From Mucilaginibacter roseus (lineage in GTDB: Bacteria > Bacteroidota > Bacteroidia > Sphingobacteriales > Sphingobacteriaceae): a stretch of 64,000 nt of DNA. This document shows positions 52,664-61,901 of the stretch, piece after piece (positions within the stretch are counted from its first letter, which is position 1; every line of letters starts with the position of its first letter). A program made the translations under genes and the position numbers. A model generated the notes under the pieces. It did not search any database, was not told where the DNA came from, and saw only the letters and a program-made list of their open reading frames with translations. The stretch spans positions 62,001 through 126,000 of the forward strand of contig NZ_JAJPWV010000002.1 in assembly GCF_021215455.1 (NCBI RefSeq). Direction: 5' to 3'.

Positions 52664-54208
52664 TTAAATGGTATTGGGAGTGTACACCTTCACTACACCA
52701 TCATTCTCGCTGCTCACTACTAACAAGCTCTTTTTGGTTGGGCTATTTTTGGCAGGGATAAACAACACACCTTCCGGCGCATCGCCGCATTTAAATATCT
52801 GCAGGAATGATGGCTTGCTCGGGTCGGTAACATCATAAACAGCAACGGCATCGGCGCGTTCCATCCCTATAAAGGCTACTTTTTTGTTGCCAACCTTACC
52901 TACGGCAATGCCTTCTGGCTCTACTGATTTATCATCGCTGCGGCCGTCATCATACACGTTGGCGGCAATGGCTTTAACGTCAAGTTCGTTCTTACTGTCA
53001 AACACCTGGGCGCCGGTGTTGCCATTCCATACGCTGAATGAGCGCGCGCCGAATGAATACAGCGCTTCGTACTTACCATCACCGTTAGCATCGCCAAGCG
53101 TTTTAGTAACGTTTAATCGGCCTAACTGCGCTTCTTTTTGCAGATCAGCGGCGTTAGGGAAAGCAGTTGCATCAAGCGTTAATTTGCCTATTCGTTCTGC
53201 TTCAACAAAAGCGGTGTACTCGCGGGCATCGCCCTCATTCGCAGTGAACAGGTACGGCGTTCCGTTTGATTCTACCAAGGCAATGGCGTCAGGCATGTAA
53301 ATACCTTTAACATTCCACTTTGCCAGGGCAACACTGTTATTATCCTTATCGCTTACATTAATCTCATTACCGTCGGTATTGTAATCTTTAAAGCCAAGCG
53401 GAAAAATATCGGTGATGGTTTTAGTAGTGAGATTGATCTTTGCTATACCGTTGTTTTCCTGCAGGGTTACCCAGGCTGTTTTTGAATCTTCAGATACAGT
53501 GATGTATTCCGGCTCAATATCTTTTACAAAGCTGTTGCTTGGGCCAAATACACGGAAGCCTTTAGCTACCAGTTCTGCCTGTTTACCTGCGAAAGCTGAA
53601 AAGTTTACCGTTGCTACCGCGTAATTATTATCAACTGTGATAATTGATATTGAACCCTCCGGATCATTGGTGTAAGTAGCATTAGGCTCACCCTCATTAG
53701 CAGTTAGGATGAATTTGCCATCCGGCGAAAAGGTGATCATATCAGGCAGTGCACCTACGGTAACCGATCTAATTTCGCTGTAATCGCTGGTTTTAAATAC
53801 GGCAACCTTGCCATTAGCCTGTTTATCGCTTGACTCGATAGCGGCAGCCAGCTTTCCGTCGTACACCGCAACACTGTTAACAGCGCCGCCATAAGGCTGC
53901 ATGCTGATAGAGTGTATCTGTTTCATATTTTTAGGGTCACTAAAATCCAGTACGTCAATACGGTTTACCGCGCCGTTCTTCTCGTCGTTATTTACAACGA
54001 ACAAACGTTTGGTTTGCGGATCGAACGCTGAAATTTCGGCAGCTCCCGTTTCGCCAATATCTATTGAACCGATCTCGGCAAAAGTGGCCGGATCTTCATT
54101 CACAAAGAACTCTTCTTCAGGTTTCTCCGTATCCGGGGCTGTGTTTTCCTTTGAGCAGCTTGCAAAGCCAATGGCGAGTAATGAGATAAAAAGTAAAGGA
54201 TATTTCAT
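52664..54208 (-). CDS. Choice-of-anchor I family lipoprotein (beta-propeller)
   Basis: 514 residues with a lipobox (LLAIGFASCSKEN). Repeated beta-propeller blades follow: AEISAFDPQTKRLFVVNND, DMITFSPDGKFILTANEGEP, YITVSEDSKTAWVTLQENNG, PYLFTANEGDAREY, ending VSSENDGVVKVYTP. This matches the choice-of-anchor I family of surface proteins, once compared with alkaline-phosphatase and mesenchyme-type glycoproteins. Its function is not established. It has its own promoter and terminator, so it is not part of the fucose operon. Confidence 0.82.
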   Translation of the reverse strand: MKYPLLFISLLAIGFASCSKENTAPDTEKPEEEFFVNEDPATFAEIGSIDIGETGAAEISAFDPQTKRLFVVNNDEKNGAVNRIDVLDFSDPKNMKQIHSISMQPYGGAVNSVAVYDGKLAAAIESSDKQANGKVAVFKTSDYSEIRSVTVGALPDMITFSPDGKFILTANEGEPNATYTNDPEGSISIITVDNNYAVATVNFSAFAGKQAELVAKGFRVFGPSNSFVKDIEPEYITVSEDSKTAWVTLQENNGIAKINLTTKTITDIFPLGFKDYNTDGNEINVSDKDNNSVALAKWNVKGIYMPDAIALVESNGTPYLFTANEGDAREYTAFVEAERIGKLTLDATAFPNAADLQKEAQLGRLNVTKTLGDANGDGKYEALYSFGARSFSVWNGNTGAQVFDSKNELDVKAIAANVYDDGRSDDKSVEPEGIAVGKVGNKKVAFIGMERADAVAVYDVTDPSKPSFLQIFKCGDAPEGVLFIPAKNSPTKKSLLVVSSENDGVVKVYTPNTI

Positions 54209-54231
54209 AGTTTTAACTTATATGTAAGCGC

Positions 54232-54239
54232 CAAAACTA
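54232..54239 (-). promoter_or_regulatory. -7 promoter element of the anchor-I gene
   Basis: TAGTTTTG on the minus strand, an exact TAnnTTTG, 24 bases before the ATG at 54208. The -33 position is weak (TGGT). Confidence 0.6.
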
Positions 54240-54500
54240 TATGCGTATTGTTAAGCCTACCACCTGATCGTATTAACATTTTGTTAACCAATATTAAGCA
54301 CCAGTACCCGTGTTAAAACGGTATCGTTATCGTGATTTAACTTTGGCAATGCGGCCATTTTTTGGTATATTAGCATACAATTATACCGGTTCCAGGCTCC
54401 CCTGATTTTTTAAGTAACCAACCCAAACTTTATAACAATTTATTGCAGGACAGGTGCCTGCATGTTTTCTTCTTTAGCTTAAATCTCACATTAATTCATT

Positions 54501-55484
54501 ATGACAACAAAATTCGGATTCACGAAAATGACCGTTCAGGAATTTGAAACCTGGATAGACTCACTTAAGGTAGCGCGCACAGTGCTTACCGTTCAACAAC
54601 ACCATACTTATAGCCCGGCGTACGCGCAGTTTAAGGGTAACAACCATTTTGAGCTGCAAAAAGGCATGCAGGATTACCACATCAATCATAACGGCTGGGC
54701 AGCTATCGGGCAGCACTTCACTACCTTTCCGGATGGGACGATACTTACCGGCCGGTCGCTCGAACGCTCACCGGCCTGTATAACCGGGCAAAACGCCAAC
54801 GCCATATGCATTGAAAACCTGGGTAATTTTGATACCGGTAAGGATAGCATGACCGCTGAGCAGCGCGACACCGTTTTACGCATAACCGCTAAATTATGCA
54901 CCCGTTTCAGTCTTCCGGTAACTACTAATGCCATTGTTTACCATCACTGGTTTGATTTAACAAGCGGCGTAAGAAACAACGGAGCAAAAAATAATAAAAG
55001 CTGCCCGGGTACAGCATTTTTTGGCGGCAATAAGGTAAGCGACTGCGAAAACAATTTTTTGCCGCTGGTATCGGTACTTACGCAGCCTACCCCGCAAATA
55101 ACCGGGCAGGTTATAACATACGCTATGGTAACGGCCAGCTCGCTCAACATACGCACCAAGCCAAATGCCACAAGTGCTAAAGTTGCAGATAGGCCGGCTG
55201 CCACGTTGGGCGCCGTTTTGCGTGTTTACGAAGATAAAAACGGCTGGTACCGTATATCAGCAAGCCAGCAGCATTGGGTAGCCGCGAAATATACAGTTGA
55301 TGTAAAGCATGCCACCGTTTCGGCCAATACACTTAATGTACGTACCGGGCCGGGCACATCGTTTGAAAAGGTAGGCGCTTATACCAAAGGGCAGGAACTA
55401 TTCATCGCCGAACAAAAAAATAACTGGAGCCGCATTGGGATGGACAACAAGTGGGTAAGCAATGAATTTTTAGATTTTAAATAA
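54501..55484 (+). CDS. PGRP/Amidase_2 protein with two SH3-like domains
   Basis: 327 residues. Amidase_2/PGRP domain about 25-195: zinc-site regions QQHHTYSPAY and VYHHWFD, the fold motif HINHNGWAAIGQHFTTFPDG, CIENLGNFD and KSCPGTAFF. Two bacterial SH3 domains follow at about 205-265 (SSLNIRTKPNATSAKVADRP) and 268-327 (NTLNVRTGPGTSFEKVGAYT). The first residues (MTTKFGFTKMTVQEFETWID) are polar, so no signal peptide is seen. It would cut peptidoglycan but with no export route visible. A small hairpin at 54444-54462 precedes it in a 292-bp spacer. Confidence 0.85.
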   Translation: MTTKFGFTKMTVQEFETWIDSLKVARTVLTVQQHHTYSPAYAQFKGNNHFELQKGMQDYHINHNGWAAIGQHFTTFPDGTILTGRSLERSPACITGQNANAICIENLGNFDTGKDSMTAEQRDTVLRITAKLCTRFSLPVTTNAIVYHHWFDLTSGVRNNGAKNNKSCPGTAFFGGNKVSDCENNFLPLVSVLTQPTPQITGQVITYAMVTASSLNIRTKPNATSAKVADRPAATLGAVLRVYEDKNGWYRISASQQHWVAAKYTVDVKHATVSANTLNVRTGPGTSFEKVGAYTKGQELFIAEQKNNWSRIGMDNKWVSNEFLDFK

Positions 55485-55486
55485 CA

Positions 55487-56380
55487 TCATTTAAATTTTA
55501 CTCCCCTGGGCTCCGGTGGCAGGGGTATAAAATCTGTTTCGCCGGATACGGTAGCAAACTCCTGGTCGCGCCATTTTTGTTTGGCTTGCTCAATTAGTTC
55601 CTGGCTGGTGGCTACAAAGTTCCAGTAGATAAAACGCTCCTCAAAGAAAGGCTCACCGCCAAAAAAGTAAATAGTGCTGCCTGCGTCCATCGTAAATTCG
55701 CATAACTGGCTGTTTTTAGCTACCAATAATTCTTTAGGCTGATAAGTGGTGCCTTCACTTTCAATACTGCCTTCCAAAATGTAAAGCCCGCATTCGCCGT
55801 AAAGTTCATGCCCTATTTTTATGCTTTGCCGGCTTTTACTTTTCAGCTCCAAAAAGTAAAGCGGACTATAAACCGGCACCGGCGATTTCTTACCTGCAAA
55901 TTCGCCTGCTATCAATTTATAATTTACACCGTTTTGCTTCCATTCGGGTAGCGCATCGGCTTCGGCATGGTAAAACTCCGGCTCCATTTGCTCCAGTTGT
56001 TTGGGTAAGGCTACCCAAATTTGCAGGCCATGCAATTGCTTTTCGGATGTGCGCAGGTATTCAGGCGTACGTTCTGAATGGGCGATGCCTTTGCCCGCAG
56101 TCATCCAGTTAACCTGGCCGGGTTTTATTTCCATCTCGGTGCCTAAACCATCTTTGTGCATAATGGCACCCTCGAACAAATAAGTGAGTGTTGACAGGCC
56201 GATATGCGGATGCGGTGCGATATCGATATTCTGGTATTCGCTCAATTTAGCCGGCCCCATATGATCGATAAAAATAAACGGTCCTACCATGCGTTTACCG
56301 CTAAAGGGCAGCAGGCGGCCAACTAAAAAGTTACCAATATCGCGCGGGCGTTCTTCAATAATCAGGCTGATGTTTGACAT
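55487..56380 (-). CDS. Pirin family protein
   Basis: 297 residues. Two cupin halves; the N-terminal one has the metal motif DIAPHPHIGLSTLTYLFEGA, IMHKDGLG and GKGIAHSERTP. Pirins are iron-binding; some act as quercetin dioxygenases, others as redox-sensing regulators. It lies convergent with the amidase gene, two bases between stop codons, and divergent from the HEAT-like gene. Confidence 0.92.
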   Translation of the reverse strand: MSNISLIIEERPRDIGNFLVGRLLPFSGKRMVGPFIFIDHMGPAKLSEYQNIDIAPHPHIGLSTLTYLFEGAIMHKDGLGTEMEIKPGQVNWMTAGKGIAHSERTPEYLRTSEKQLHGLQIWVALPKQLEQMEPEFYHAEADALPEWKQNGVNYKLIAGEFAGKKSPVPVYSPLYFLELKSKSRQSIKIGHELYGECGLYILEGSIESEGTTYQPKELLVAKNSQLCEFTMDAGSTIYFFGGEPFFEERFIYWNFVATSQELIEQAKQKWRDQEFATVSGETDFIPLPPEPRGVKFK

Positions 56381-56469
56381 AATGATACAGCGGTAAATCG
56401 CTAATGCAATTTACAAATTAATCAAAAGCCTTTGGGTTGGTTTTTGTAATATTGGCTGAGGCCCGCGTC

Positions 56470-57039
56470 ATGCTCACACAAAACGAACTTATTAAACAGA
56501 TATCGGCCACCATGGGTAAAGCCCGTGTACTGTCGCTCACTGCGCTTATGCGAGAACACCGGTTTCCTTTAGGGGAGTTGATCGATATTACGTTTCATCC
56601 TGATAAAAACATCGCCTTTCGTGCATCATGGCTTTTGGAAAACATGATCATCGCCAATGCTAACGAACATCTTAACGATCTGCCTTACCTGATGCAGCGC
56701 TTTCCGGAAGTTATTTACCCGAGCAGTCAGCGCCATTATGCCAATACCATGATCAGGCTTACCAGCCATAAATCAAGTCAAGAAATAAAGCATACATTAA
56801 CAAGGCTTGACCTGGAAGCGGTAGTTGAAAAACTTTTTGACTGGCTGATAGACCCTGAAGTATTGGTGGCCGTTAAAGCTTCGGCGGCAGAAGCCTTGCT
56901 GAACTTGAGTACCCGGTACGATTGGATAGCGGATGAACTTGCCAACCAAATGGAGTTTTTAATGCGCAATGGTACCGCCGCTATACAGGCACGCGGCAAA
57001 AGGATACTCCATCAACTTAAAACCCGTAAAACAAAATAG
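56470..57039 (+). CDS. HEAT-repeat-like hypothetical protein
   Basis: 189 residues from the ATG at 56470; an in-frame TTG at 56437 is less likely. Helical throughout, with repeats suggestive of HEAT/armadillo helices: HPDKNIAFRASWLLENMIIA, DPEVLVAVKASAAEALLNLS, NGTAAIQARGKRILHQ. No enzyme motif. Such folds bind proteins or nucleic acids. Ends in a terminator that contains its stop codon. Confidence 0.7.
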   Translation: MLTQNELIKQISATMGKARVLSLTALMREHRFPLGELIDITFHPDKNIAFRASWLLENMIIANANEHLNDLPYLMQRFPEVIYPSSQRHYANTMIRLTSHKSSQEIKHTLTRLDLEAVVEKLFDWLIDPEVLVAVKASAAEALLNLSTRYDWIADELANQMEFLMRNGTAAIQARGKRILHQLKTRKTK

Positions 57040-57067
57040 CGACGGATATTAAATCCGTCGCTATTTT
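57033..57067 (+). terminator. Terminator of the HEAT-like gene
   Basis: A 15-bp stem, 57033-57047 with 57053-57067, loop ATTAA, followed by T/A. The stop codon (57037-57039) lies within the left arm. Confidence 0.88.
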
Positions 57068-57108
57068 TAATAAAGCCTTATTTGTTATTTCAGCTCCTGG
57101 TTGAAGCA

Positions 57109-57453
57109 TTAGGCTTTAGGCCTGTCCTCACCATGTAAGTGATCGCTCACCTGATTATGGTGCAGCTTAGCTAAAAGGGCGGCAGTGGCATTGTCGGCGT
57201 ACACACCGTAAGCATTTACCAACACGCCTTTTAGATTATACTTCTCTGAACTGATGGCATAAACTATCGACATGTCCGAAGGATTACTCGGCCCTTCAAA
57301 ACGATAAAATTCATCAATTTCAAATTCCTCGGGCAGCATTTCAATGCCGCGCTCTTTATCATTCACTGAGTCTTCATCCAAACTCAGGTTAGCTGTATAT
57401 CCTCTTTTCAGGAGGTCGTTAGTGGCATCCACTAAAGTTTCGTAGTTTTCCAT
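57109..57453 (-). CDS. Small conserved hypothetical protein
   Basis: 114 residues. No motif is recognised. Acidic and soluble: ENYETLVDATNDLLKRGYTA, EFEIDEFYRFEGPSNPSDMS, IVYAISSEKYNLKGVLVNAY. Similar short proteins in Bacteroidota have been labelled phosphoribosylpyrophosphate synthetase, a label this length and sequence do not support. Its regulation is not evident; a small hairpin (57479-57500) lies upstream of its start. Confidence 0.7.
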   Translation of the reverse strand: MENYETLVDATNDLLKRGYTANLSLDEDSVNDKERGIEMLPEEFEIDEFYRFEGPSNPSDMSIVYAISSEKYNLKGVLVNAYGVYADNATAALLAKLHHNQVSDHLHGEDRPKA

Positions 57454-57597
57454 GGCAGTGTATGTTTAGTGATAAATTAACAGCCTGGTTGAGGGCTGTT
57501 TTATATTACTATAACCTGCATTATACGCCGCTTGTTTTAGTTTTTTACTACTAATTAAATAGCGGCGCATTCTGAATACTATGCCGAGACCAATGTA

Positions 57598-58032
57598 TTA
57601 CTCTTTCTTTTTGCTCGCCGGTACCACTTCAGGGTGCGCATTACCACGATGGCAGCTGTTACAGTTAACGCCCTCTTCGGCCATCATGCCCAGCTCATTC
57701 TTTTTAGCATGAAAGTATTTCTTATTGAGCATGGCGGTCATTTTATACATGTTGCGCGCCATCTCCTTTTCAGGTTTGGCATCGTTAGCCCAGTCCATTT
57801 TTTTGGTGGCTGTATCGCGCACGTGGCAAAAGCTGCAGCGTACGCCAAGGGCGTGCTCCCACTCTTCCATTACATCATGCATCTGATCCTCAGTGATGTT
57901 TTTGGGTAGAACCTTCAGGTTCTTGAATTTCTTTTCTTCGGCGGGCGCTTCGCTTTTAAACGACATCATGGATGTACCGGCCACAACAGCCAGTAAACCA
58001 ATTGTGATAAATGTTTTTTTACTGATGAACAT
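57598..58032 (-). CDS. Diheme c-type cytochrome (CytoC_RC-like)
   Basis: 144 residues from the ATG at 58032. The upstream GTG at 58107 would put 25 non-signal residues first, whereas the signal peptide (TFITIGLLAVVAGTSMMS) starts right after 58032. Two heme-binding sites: CSFCH and CNSCH. The first half (VLPKNITEDQMHDVMEEWEH) and the pattern ALGVRCSFCHVRD match the photosynthetic-reaction-centre cytochrome c-like family, found also in many non-photosynthetic Bacteroidota. An electron carrier in the periplasm. Confidence 0.87.
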   Translation of the reverse strand: MFISKKTFITIGLLAVVAGTSMMSFKSEAPAEEKKFKNLKVLPKNITEDQMHDVMEEWEHALGVRCSFCHVRDTATKKMDWANDAKPEKEMARNMYKMTAMLNKKYFHAKKNELGMMAEEGVNCNSCHRGNAHPEVVPASKKKE

Positions 58033-58109
58033 ATTAGGGTGTGATTGAGCAGTAAATATAATATGCCGCCACACATTTGCAGCCCGATTACGTAAATATA
58101 CCAACACTG

Positions 58110-58955
58110 TTACACAGGCGGATGCTGCCTGAGCAAATCATCACTCAATTGCCAAAGTTTTTCGCGTGCTGCCGCATCATTAGCCGCGGATGATGTACCT
58201 GCCACCTTACACTTTTTAAAATAAGACCCGCTTTGGGTATGTAATCCGCTTTGCGTTGCCAGATAGACGGGCGTTTGTGCACCCTGTTCGGCTGTAATCA
58301 TAAAGGGCCGCGCTAATGACAGCAGAAAACCTGTAAAGCCCCCTGTGCCTGCACCAAATGAGGTATTAACTATTCCAGGATGCACGGAGAAGGCGGTAAT
58401 GCCTTTGTCCTTATACTTTTCGGCGACTGATTTAGTGAAAAAGATATTGAACAACTTGGCCATGCCATACACACGCATAGGCGAATATTTTTTTTCGCTG
58501 TTGATGTCATCAAAATCAACCTTGCCTACCCGATGGGCTTCCGAGCTAAGGCTGATCACGCGCGCCTGCCCTTTCTCCAACAAGGGCAACAAGTGTTGAA
58601 ACAGCGCAAAATGCCCAAGGTGGTTAACAGCAAACGTTTTTTCAAAGCCATCCTTACTCAATTCGCGCTGCGGAAACATGCCGCCGGCATTGTTGATCAG
58701 CACGTTTACGGCGAACAGTTTGCTTTTGAGTTTTTCGGCAGCGGTGTATACACTGTGCAGATCGCCCAGGTCACACTTGATACAAAAGATCTCCTTGTTG
58801 CCGGTTTGCTCCACAAGTTGTCGCACGAGTTCGTCGCCGCGTACCAAATCGCGAACTAATAAATATAGACCGTGCCCCTTTTTTGCCAGCGCCAAGGCTG
58901 TTTCTTTACCAATGCCTGATGTTGCTCCTGTAATAACGGTGGTTACTGCTGCCAA
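58110..58955 (-). CDS. SDR oxidoreductase (retinol-dehydrogenase-like)
   Basis: 281 residues. NAD(P) loop VITGATSGIGKETALAL, NNAGGMFPQRE, and YGMAKLFNIFF with catalytic Tyr/Lys. Resembles the extended retinol dehydrogenase/WW-oxidoreductase-like SDR group. Start is TTG, giving MAAVTTVITG; no ATG is available in frame nearby. Substrate unknown. Its neighbours, a cytochrome and a topoisomerase, do not suggest one. Confidence 0.82.
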   Translation of the reverse strand: MAAVTTVITGATSGIGKETALALAKKGHGLYLLVRDLVRGDELVRQLVEQTGNKEIFCIKCDLGDLHSVYTAAEKLKSKLFAVNVLINNAGGMFPQRELSKDGFEKTFAVNHLGHFALFQHLLPLLEKGQARVISLSSEAHRVGKVDFDDINSEKKYSPMRVYGMAKLFNIFFTKSVAEKYKDKGITAFSVHPGIVNTSFGAGTGGFTGFLLSLARPFMITAEQGAQTPVYLATQSGLHTQSGSYFKKCKVAGTSSAANDAAAREKLWQLSDDLLRQHPPV

Positions 58956-58991
58956 TGTAATAAATTTGCTGATCGGGAAATAAATATGTGT

Positions 58992-60077
58992 TTAGCTGGC
59001 CTGTGCCAGCTTTTCATTCTCGAGTATGCTTAATAATGCCTTTTCGGCGGTCCGTAATTCAGAAGCTTTTTCTTCTTTATCTTCATCCAGGTGACCAATA
59101 TATTTAAATAGCGTTCCTTCTTCATAGGTTTTTATTACCAGCGGATGCACATAATATTTTTTGCAAACGGTACGGGTGTTACCTAAAACTACGGCCACTT
59201 CATCAAGTACGCTCACTATCTTCTTTTTACACTCAGAGGCGTTATCATACTCACCAGCTTCTTTAAATGCAAATAAAGCGCTTACGCTACCTGCCCATGT
59301 TCGAAAGTCCTTAGCCGTAAAATCTTCCCCGGTGATGTTTTTAAGATAGGTGTTGATATCACCTGAATCAATAGTGCAACGTTTACCTTCATCATCATAA
59401 AACTGAAACAGCTCCTTACCCGGAATATCGCGACACTGCTTAACCAGCTTTGCCAGCTTTTTGCTTTGCAGCGATATTTTTTGGTACACGCCTTTTTTGC
59501 CTTTAAACTCAAAACGCATGTTGGAGCCTTCAATCTTCACATGTTTATCCTGCAAAGTGGTAAGGCCGAATGATCCATACAGTTTTTTATACGACTCGTT
59601 ACCTACACGTATGCTGGTCAGCTCCATTAAACGCACTACAAGCGCCACAACCTTTTCGTAACCGAGGTTCCGACGAGCCAGATCTTTGTCTACTTGCTCG
59701 CGTATGGCGGGCAAATGAGCTGCAAAGGTTTGCAGGCGATAATATTTTGACTGATTACGTATCTGGTTCCATTCCGGGTGGTAGCGGTATTGTTTCCGTC
59801 CCGCAGCATCAACCCCGGTAAACTGCAGGTGCCCGTTCTCATGCGGTGATATCCACACGTTGGTATATGCGGGTGGTATCACCAGTTTAGTAAACCTTGC
59901 AATCAGTTCCTTTTCCTTAACCAAGGCACCGTCAGCATCATAAAAACTCCAGCCCTTACCTGATTTTTTGCGGGTATAGCCGGGCATGGTATCAGTTACA
60001 TACCGCAAGCCTACGGCTTTGGCGGTTACCTTAGGGTCGCGACCAATTTTTTCGAGTTTTTTTTGAAGACGGTTCAT
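58992..60077 (-). CDS. DNA topoisomerase IB (poxvirus/bacterial type)
   Basis: 361 residues from the ATG at 60077; an upstream TTG at 60101 is less likely. N-terminal domain begins NRLQKKLEKIGRDPKVTAKA. Catalytic domain has LTSIRVGNESYKKLYGSFGL (Arg), the KDFRTWAGSVSALFAF region and the catalytic Tyr in NTRTVCKKYYVHPLVIKTYE. It relaxes supercoils by cutting one strand through a 3'-phosphotyrosine. Bacterial TopIB is found patchily and may spread by transfer, but nothing here marks this copy as foreign. Confidence 0.92.
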   Translation of the reverse strand: MNRLQKKLEKIGRDPKVTAKAVGLRYVTDTMPGYTRKKSGKGWSFYDADGALVKEKELIARFTKLVIPPAYTNVWISPHENGHLQFTGVDAAGRKQYRYHPEWNQIRNQSKYYRLQTFAAHLPAIREQVDKDLARRNLGYEKVVALVVRLMELTSIRVGNESYKKLYGSFGLTTLQDKHVKIEGSNMRFEFKGKKGVYQKISLQSKKLAKLVKQCRDIPGKELFQFYDDEGKRCTIDSGDINTYLKNITGEDFTAKDFRTWAGSVSALFAFKEAGEYDNASECKKKIVSVLDEVAVVLGNTRTVCKKYYVHPLVIKTYEEGTLFKYIGHLDEDKEEKASELRTAEKALLSILENEKLAQAS

Positions 60078-60152
60078 TGTTAGTGTATTGCTTAATAACA
60101 ATGATCATCCGCTTAAGTTTTCGGGGCAAAAGGTTCAATCCAGGCAACAAAA

Positions 60153-60176
60153 AAAGCCATGCTTACACATGGCTTT
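60153..60176 (-). terminator. Terminator of the DUF1080 operon
   Basis: AAAGCCATG (60153-60161) with CATGGCTTT (60168-60176), loop CTTACA; on the minus strand the stem runs into seven T. It closes the operon ending with the gene at 60196. Confidence 0.88.
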
Positions 60177-60195
60177 CCTAATATTTAAACAAGTT

Positions 60196-60963
60196 TTACA
60201 ACTCTCTAACCCAAATATTTCTGAAGCTTAGCGGCTCGCTCGGGTCGCCGTGTGCTTGCAGGTAAATTGGTGCCGCACCATGTTTGTGGTATGATGGTTT
60301 GCCAATATATTGAGTTGGGCCTAACAGTTCGGTATGGTTTTGTACCAGCACCCCGTTCAGGAAAGCGGTAACATAAGCCTTCGTTTTTACGCTACCATCC
60401 TCGTTAAAGGTCGGAGCGGTCCAAATCACGTCGTAAGTTTGCCACTCGCCCGGTTTGCGGGTAGGGTTAACTAACGGCGGGAATTGCTTGTAGATACTAC
60501 CGGCCTGACCGTTCACGTAAGTTTTGTTATTGTAAGAGTCGAGCACCTGTAACTCGTAACCGGCATCGCCTTTGCCTATTGACGCCAGGAAGATACCGCT
60601 GTTACCTCTGCCCTGGCCGGTACCGGTAATATTAGCAGGAACTCGCCACTCAACGTGCAGTTGGTAATTAGTAAATTTACGCTTGGTTACAATGCCACCC
60701 TCGCTTTTTTTCACGGTAAGCGTGCCGCCGGCAACATCCCATTTAGCGGGTTTGCTGTTATCATCAGCCGATGCCCACTCGTTAAGGTTTTTTCCATCAA
60801 ACAAAACAATAGCGTCTGATGGCGCTTCGGCGGTAGTTTTACCGGGTGTAACCACTTTAGGTACCGGCTCCCAAACCTCGGTATCTTCAGGTTTGGCGTT
60901 TTGCGCAAATGCCGATACGCTGCCAAAAGCCAGCAGCAGTGTCAGTATAGTTTTATTATTCAC
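60196..60963 (-). CDS. DUF1080 (3-keto-disaccharide hydrolase-type) protein
   Basis: 255 residues with a signal peptide (LLLAFGSVSAFAQNA); the start is GTG. A concanavalin-like DUF1080 fold: VLFDGKNLNEWASADDN, KFTNYQLHVEWRVPANITG, GNSGIFLASIGKGDAGYELQ, FLNGVLVQNHTELLGPTQY, ending PLSFRNIWVRE. DUF1080 proteins have been linked with hydrolysis of 3-keto-glycosides. Together with the sugar isomerase-like and cytochrome genes here it fits a pathway that first oxidises sugars at C3. Confidence 0.88.
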   Translation of the reverse strand: MNNKTILTLLLAFGSVSAFAQNAKPEDTEVWEPVPKVVTPGKTTAEAPSDAIVLFDGKNLNEWASADDNSKPAKWDVAGGTLTVKKSEGGIVTKRKFTNYQLHVEWRVPANITGTGQGRGNSGIFLASIGKGDAGYELQVLDSYNNKTYVNGQAGSIYKQFPPLVNPTRKPGEWQTYDVIWTAPTFNEDGSVKTKAYVTAFLNGVLVQNHTELLGPTQYIGKPSYHKHGAAPIYLQAHGDPSEPLSFRNIWVREL

Positions 60964-60976
60964 AGTAATTGGTTTT

Positions 60977-61849
60977 TTATACAGATAATGTTTTTACGTA
61001 TGCTATGCTTTCGCCGATACTTACGTAAGGATCGATATTGGTAAAGTTTTCCTGCTCCACAATAAAGTGCTTAATGCCCGCTTTTTGTGCCGCGGCAAAA
61101 ATAGCTTTATAGTCTATCAGGCCCTTACCTATCTCGGTATTCAACTCTTTATTGGCTTTATCAGCATCCTTTACGTGCACCAGTTTAAAACGGTTAGGGT
61201 GCTCGGTCAGCATCTTAACCGGATCAAGGTTTGAACGGTACACCCAGTACAAGTCGAGCTCAAGTGTTACCAGGTTTACATCAGTTTCTTTTAACAATAC
61301 GTCGTAAAAAGAGGTATCGCCAACCGGTTTCCACTCAAAGTTGTGGTTATGGTAACCAAATTTTAAACCTGCTTTTTTTACCAGCTCGCCGGCCTGATTA
61401 AATTTTTGCGCCATGGCTTTGCACTTGTCAACGGTGTCAATCAGTTCGCCGCCCATCCATGGTAGAATTACGTAGGTTGAGCCGATTGTTTTAGCCGCCT
61501 CAATAGCTTCGTTGATCTCCTTGTCACTGCCATCACGGAAATATGACTCGATACCGTAATGTCCGCTTGGCGAAACAAGTCCGTTAGCTTTCAGCAGTTG
61601 ACTGTAAGCCTTGGCATCAAGTCCCCAAAAACCATTTTGTTTAGAGTAGCCATAAGTTTCCACCTCTTTATACCCTGCTTTGGCAACCTTTTCGGTAACG
61701 CCTTTAACGTCTTTAGGCAGGTAATCGCGAAGGCTGTAGAGCTGTAAACCAACTTTGCTTACGCCCTTGGCCGATGACAGATCGGGCCTTAAAAGCATGG
61801 CCGCGCCAAGTAAACCGGCCTGACCTAAAAATGTACGTCTATTTGTCAT
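60977..61849 (-). CDS. Sugar phosphate isomerase/epimerase-like protein (TIM barrel), exported
   Basis: 290 residues from the ATG at 61849 (TTG at 61855 possible). A twin-arginine-like signal (NRRTFLGQAGLLGAAMLLRP) comes first. AP-endonuclease-2 type barrel: GLQLYSLRDYLPKDVKG, YVILPWMGGELIDTVDKCKA, FGYHNHNFEWKP, TLELDLYWVYRSNLDP, FKLVHVKDADKANKEL, HFIVEQENFT. In DUF1080 loci such proteins are thought to act as 3-keto-glycoside lyases or isomerases rather than on sugar phosphates. 13 bp before the DUF1080 gene. Confidence 0.87.
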   Translation of the reverse strand: MTNRRTFLGQAGLLGAAMLLRPDLSSAKGVSKVGLQLYSLRDYLPKDVKGVTEKVAKAGYKEVETYGYSKQNGFWGLDAKAYSQLLKANGLVSPSGHYGIESYFRDGSDKEINEAIEAAKTIGSTYVILPWMGGELIDTVDKCKAMAQKFNQAGELVKKAGLKFGYHNHNFEWKPVGDTSFYDVLLKETDVNLVTLELDLYWVYRSNLDPVKMLTEHPNRFKLVHVKDADKANKELNTEIGKGLIDYKAIFAAAQKAGIKHFIVEQENFTNIDPYVSIGESIAYVKTLSV

Positions 61850-61901
61850 GTGCAATGTTTTATTGTTGTTACTTTGATTAAGTATTAGTCGATTAGTTTA
61901 A

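Noticed and set aside
57479-57500. Hairpin AACAGCC/GGCTGTT as a terminator
   Set aside because: The stem is perfect, but no proper T run follows on the strand where a gene ends, so it is left as an unassigned hairpin.
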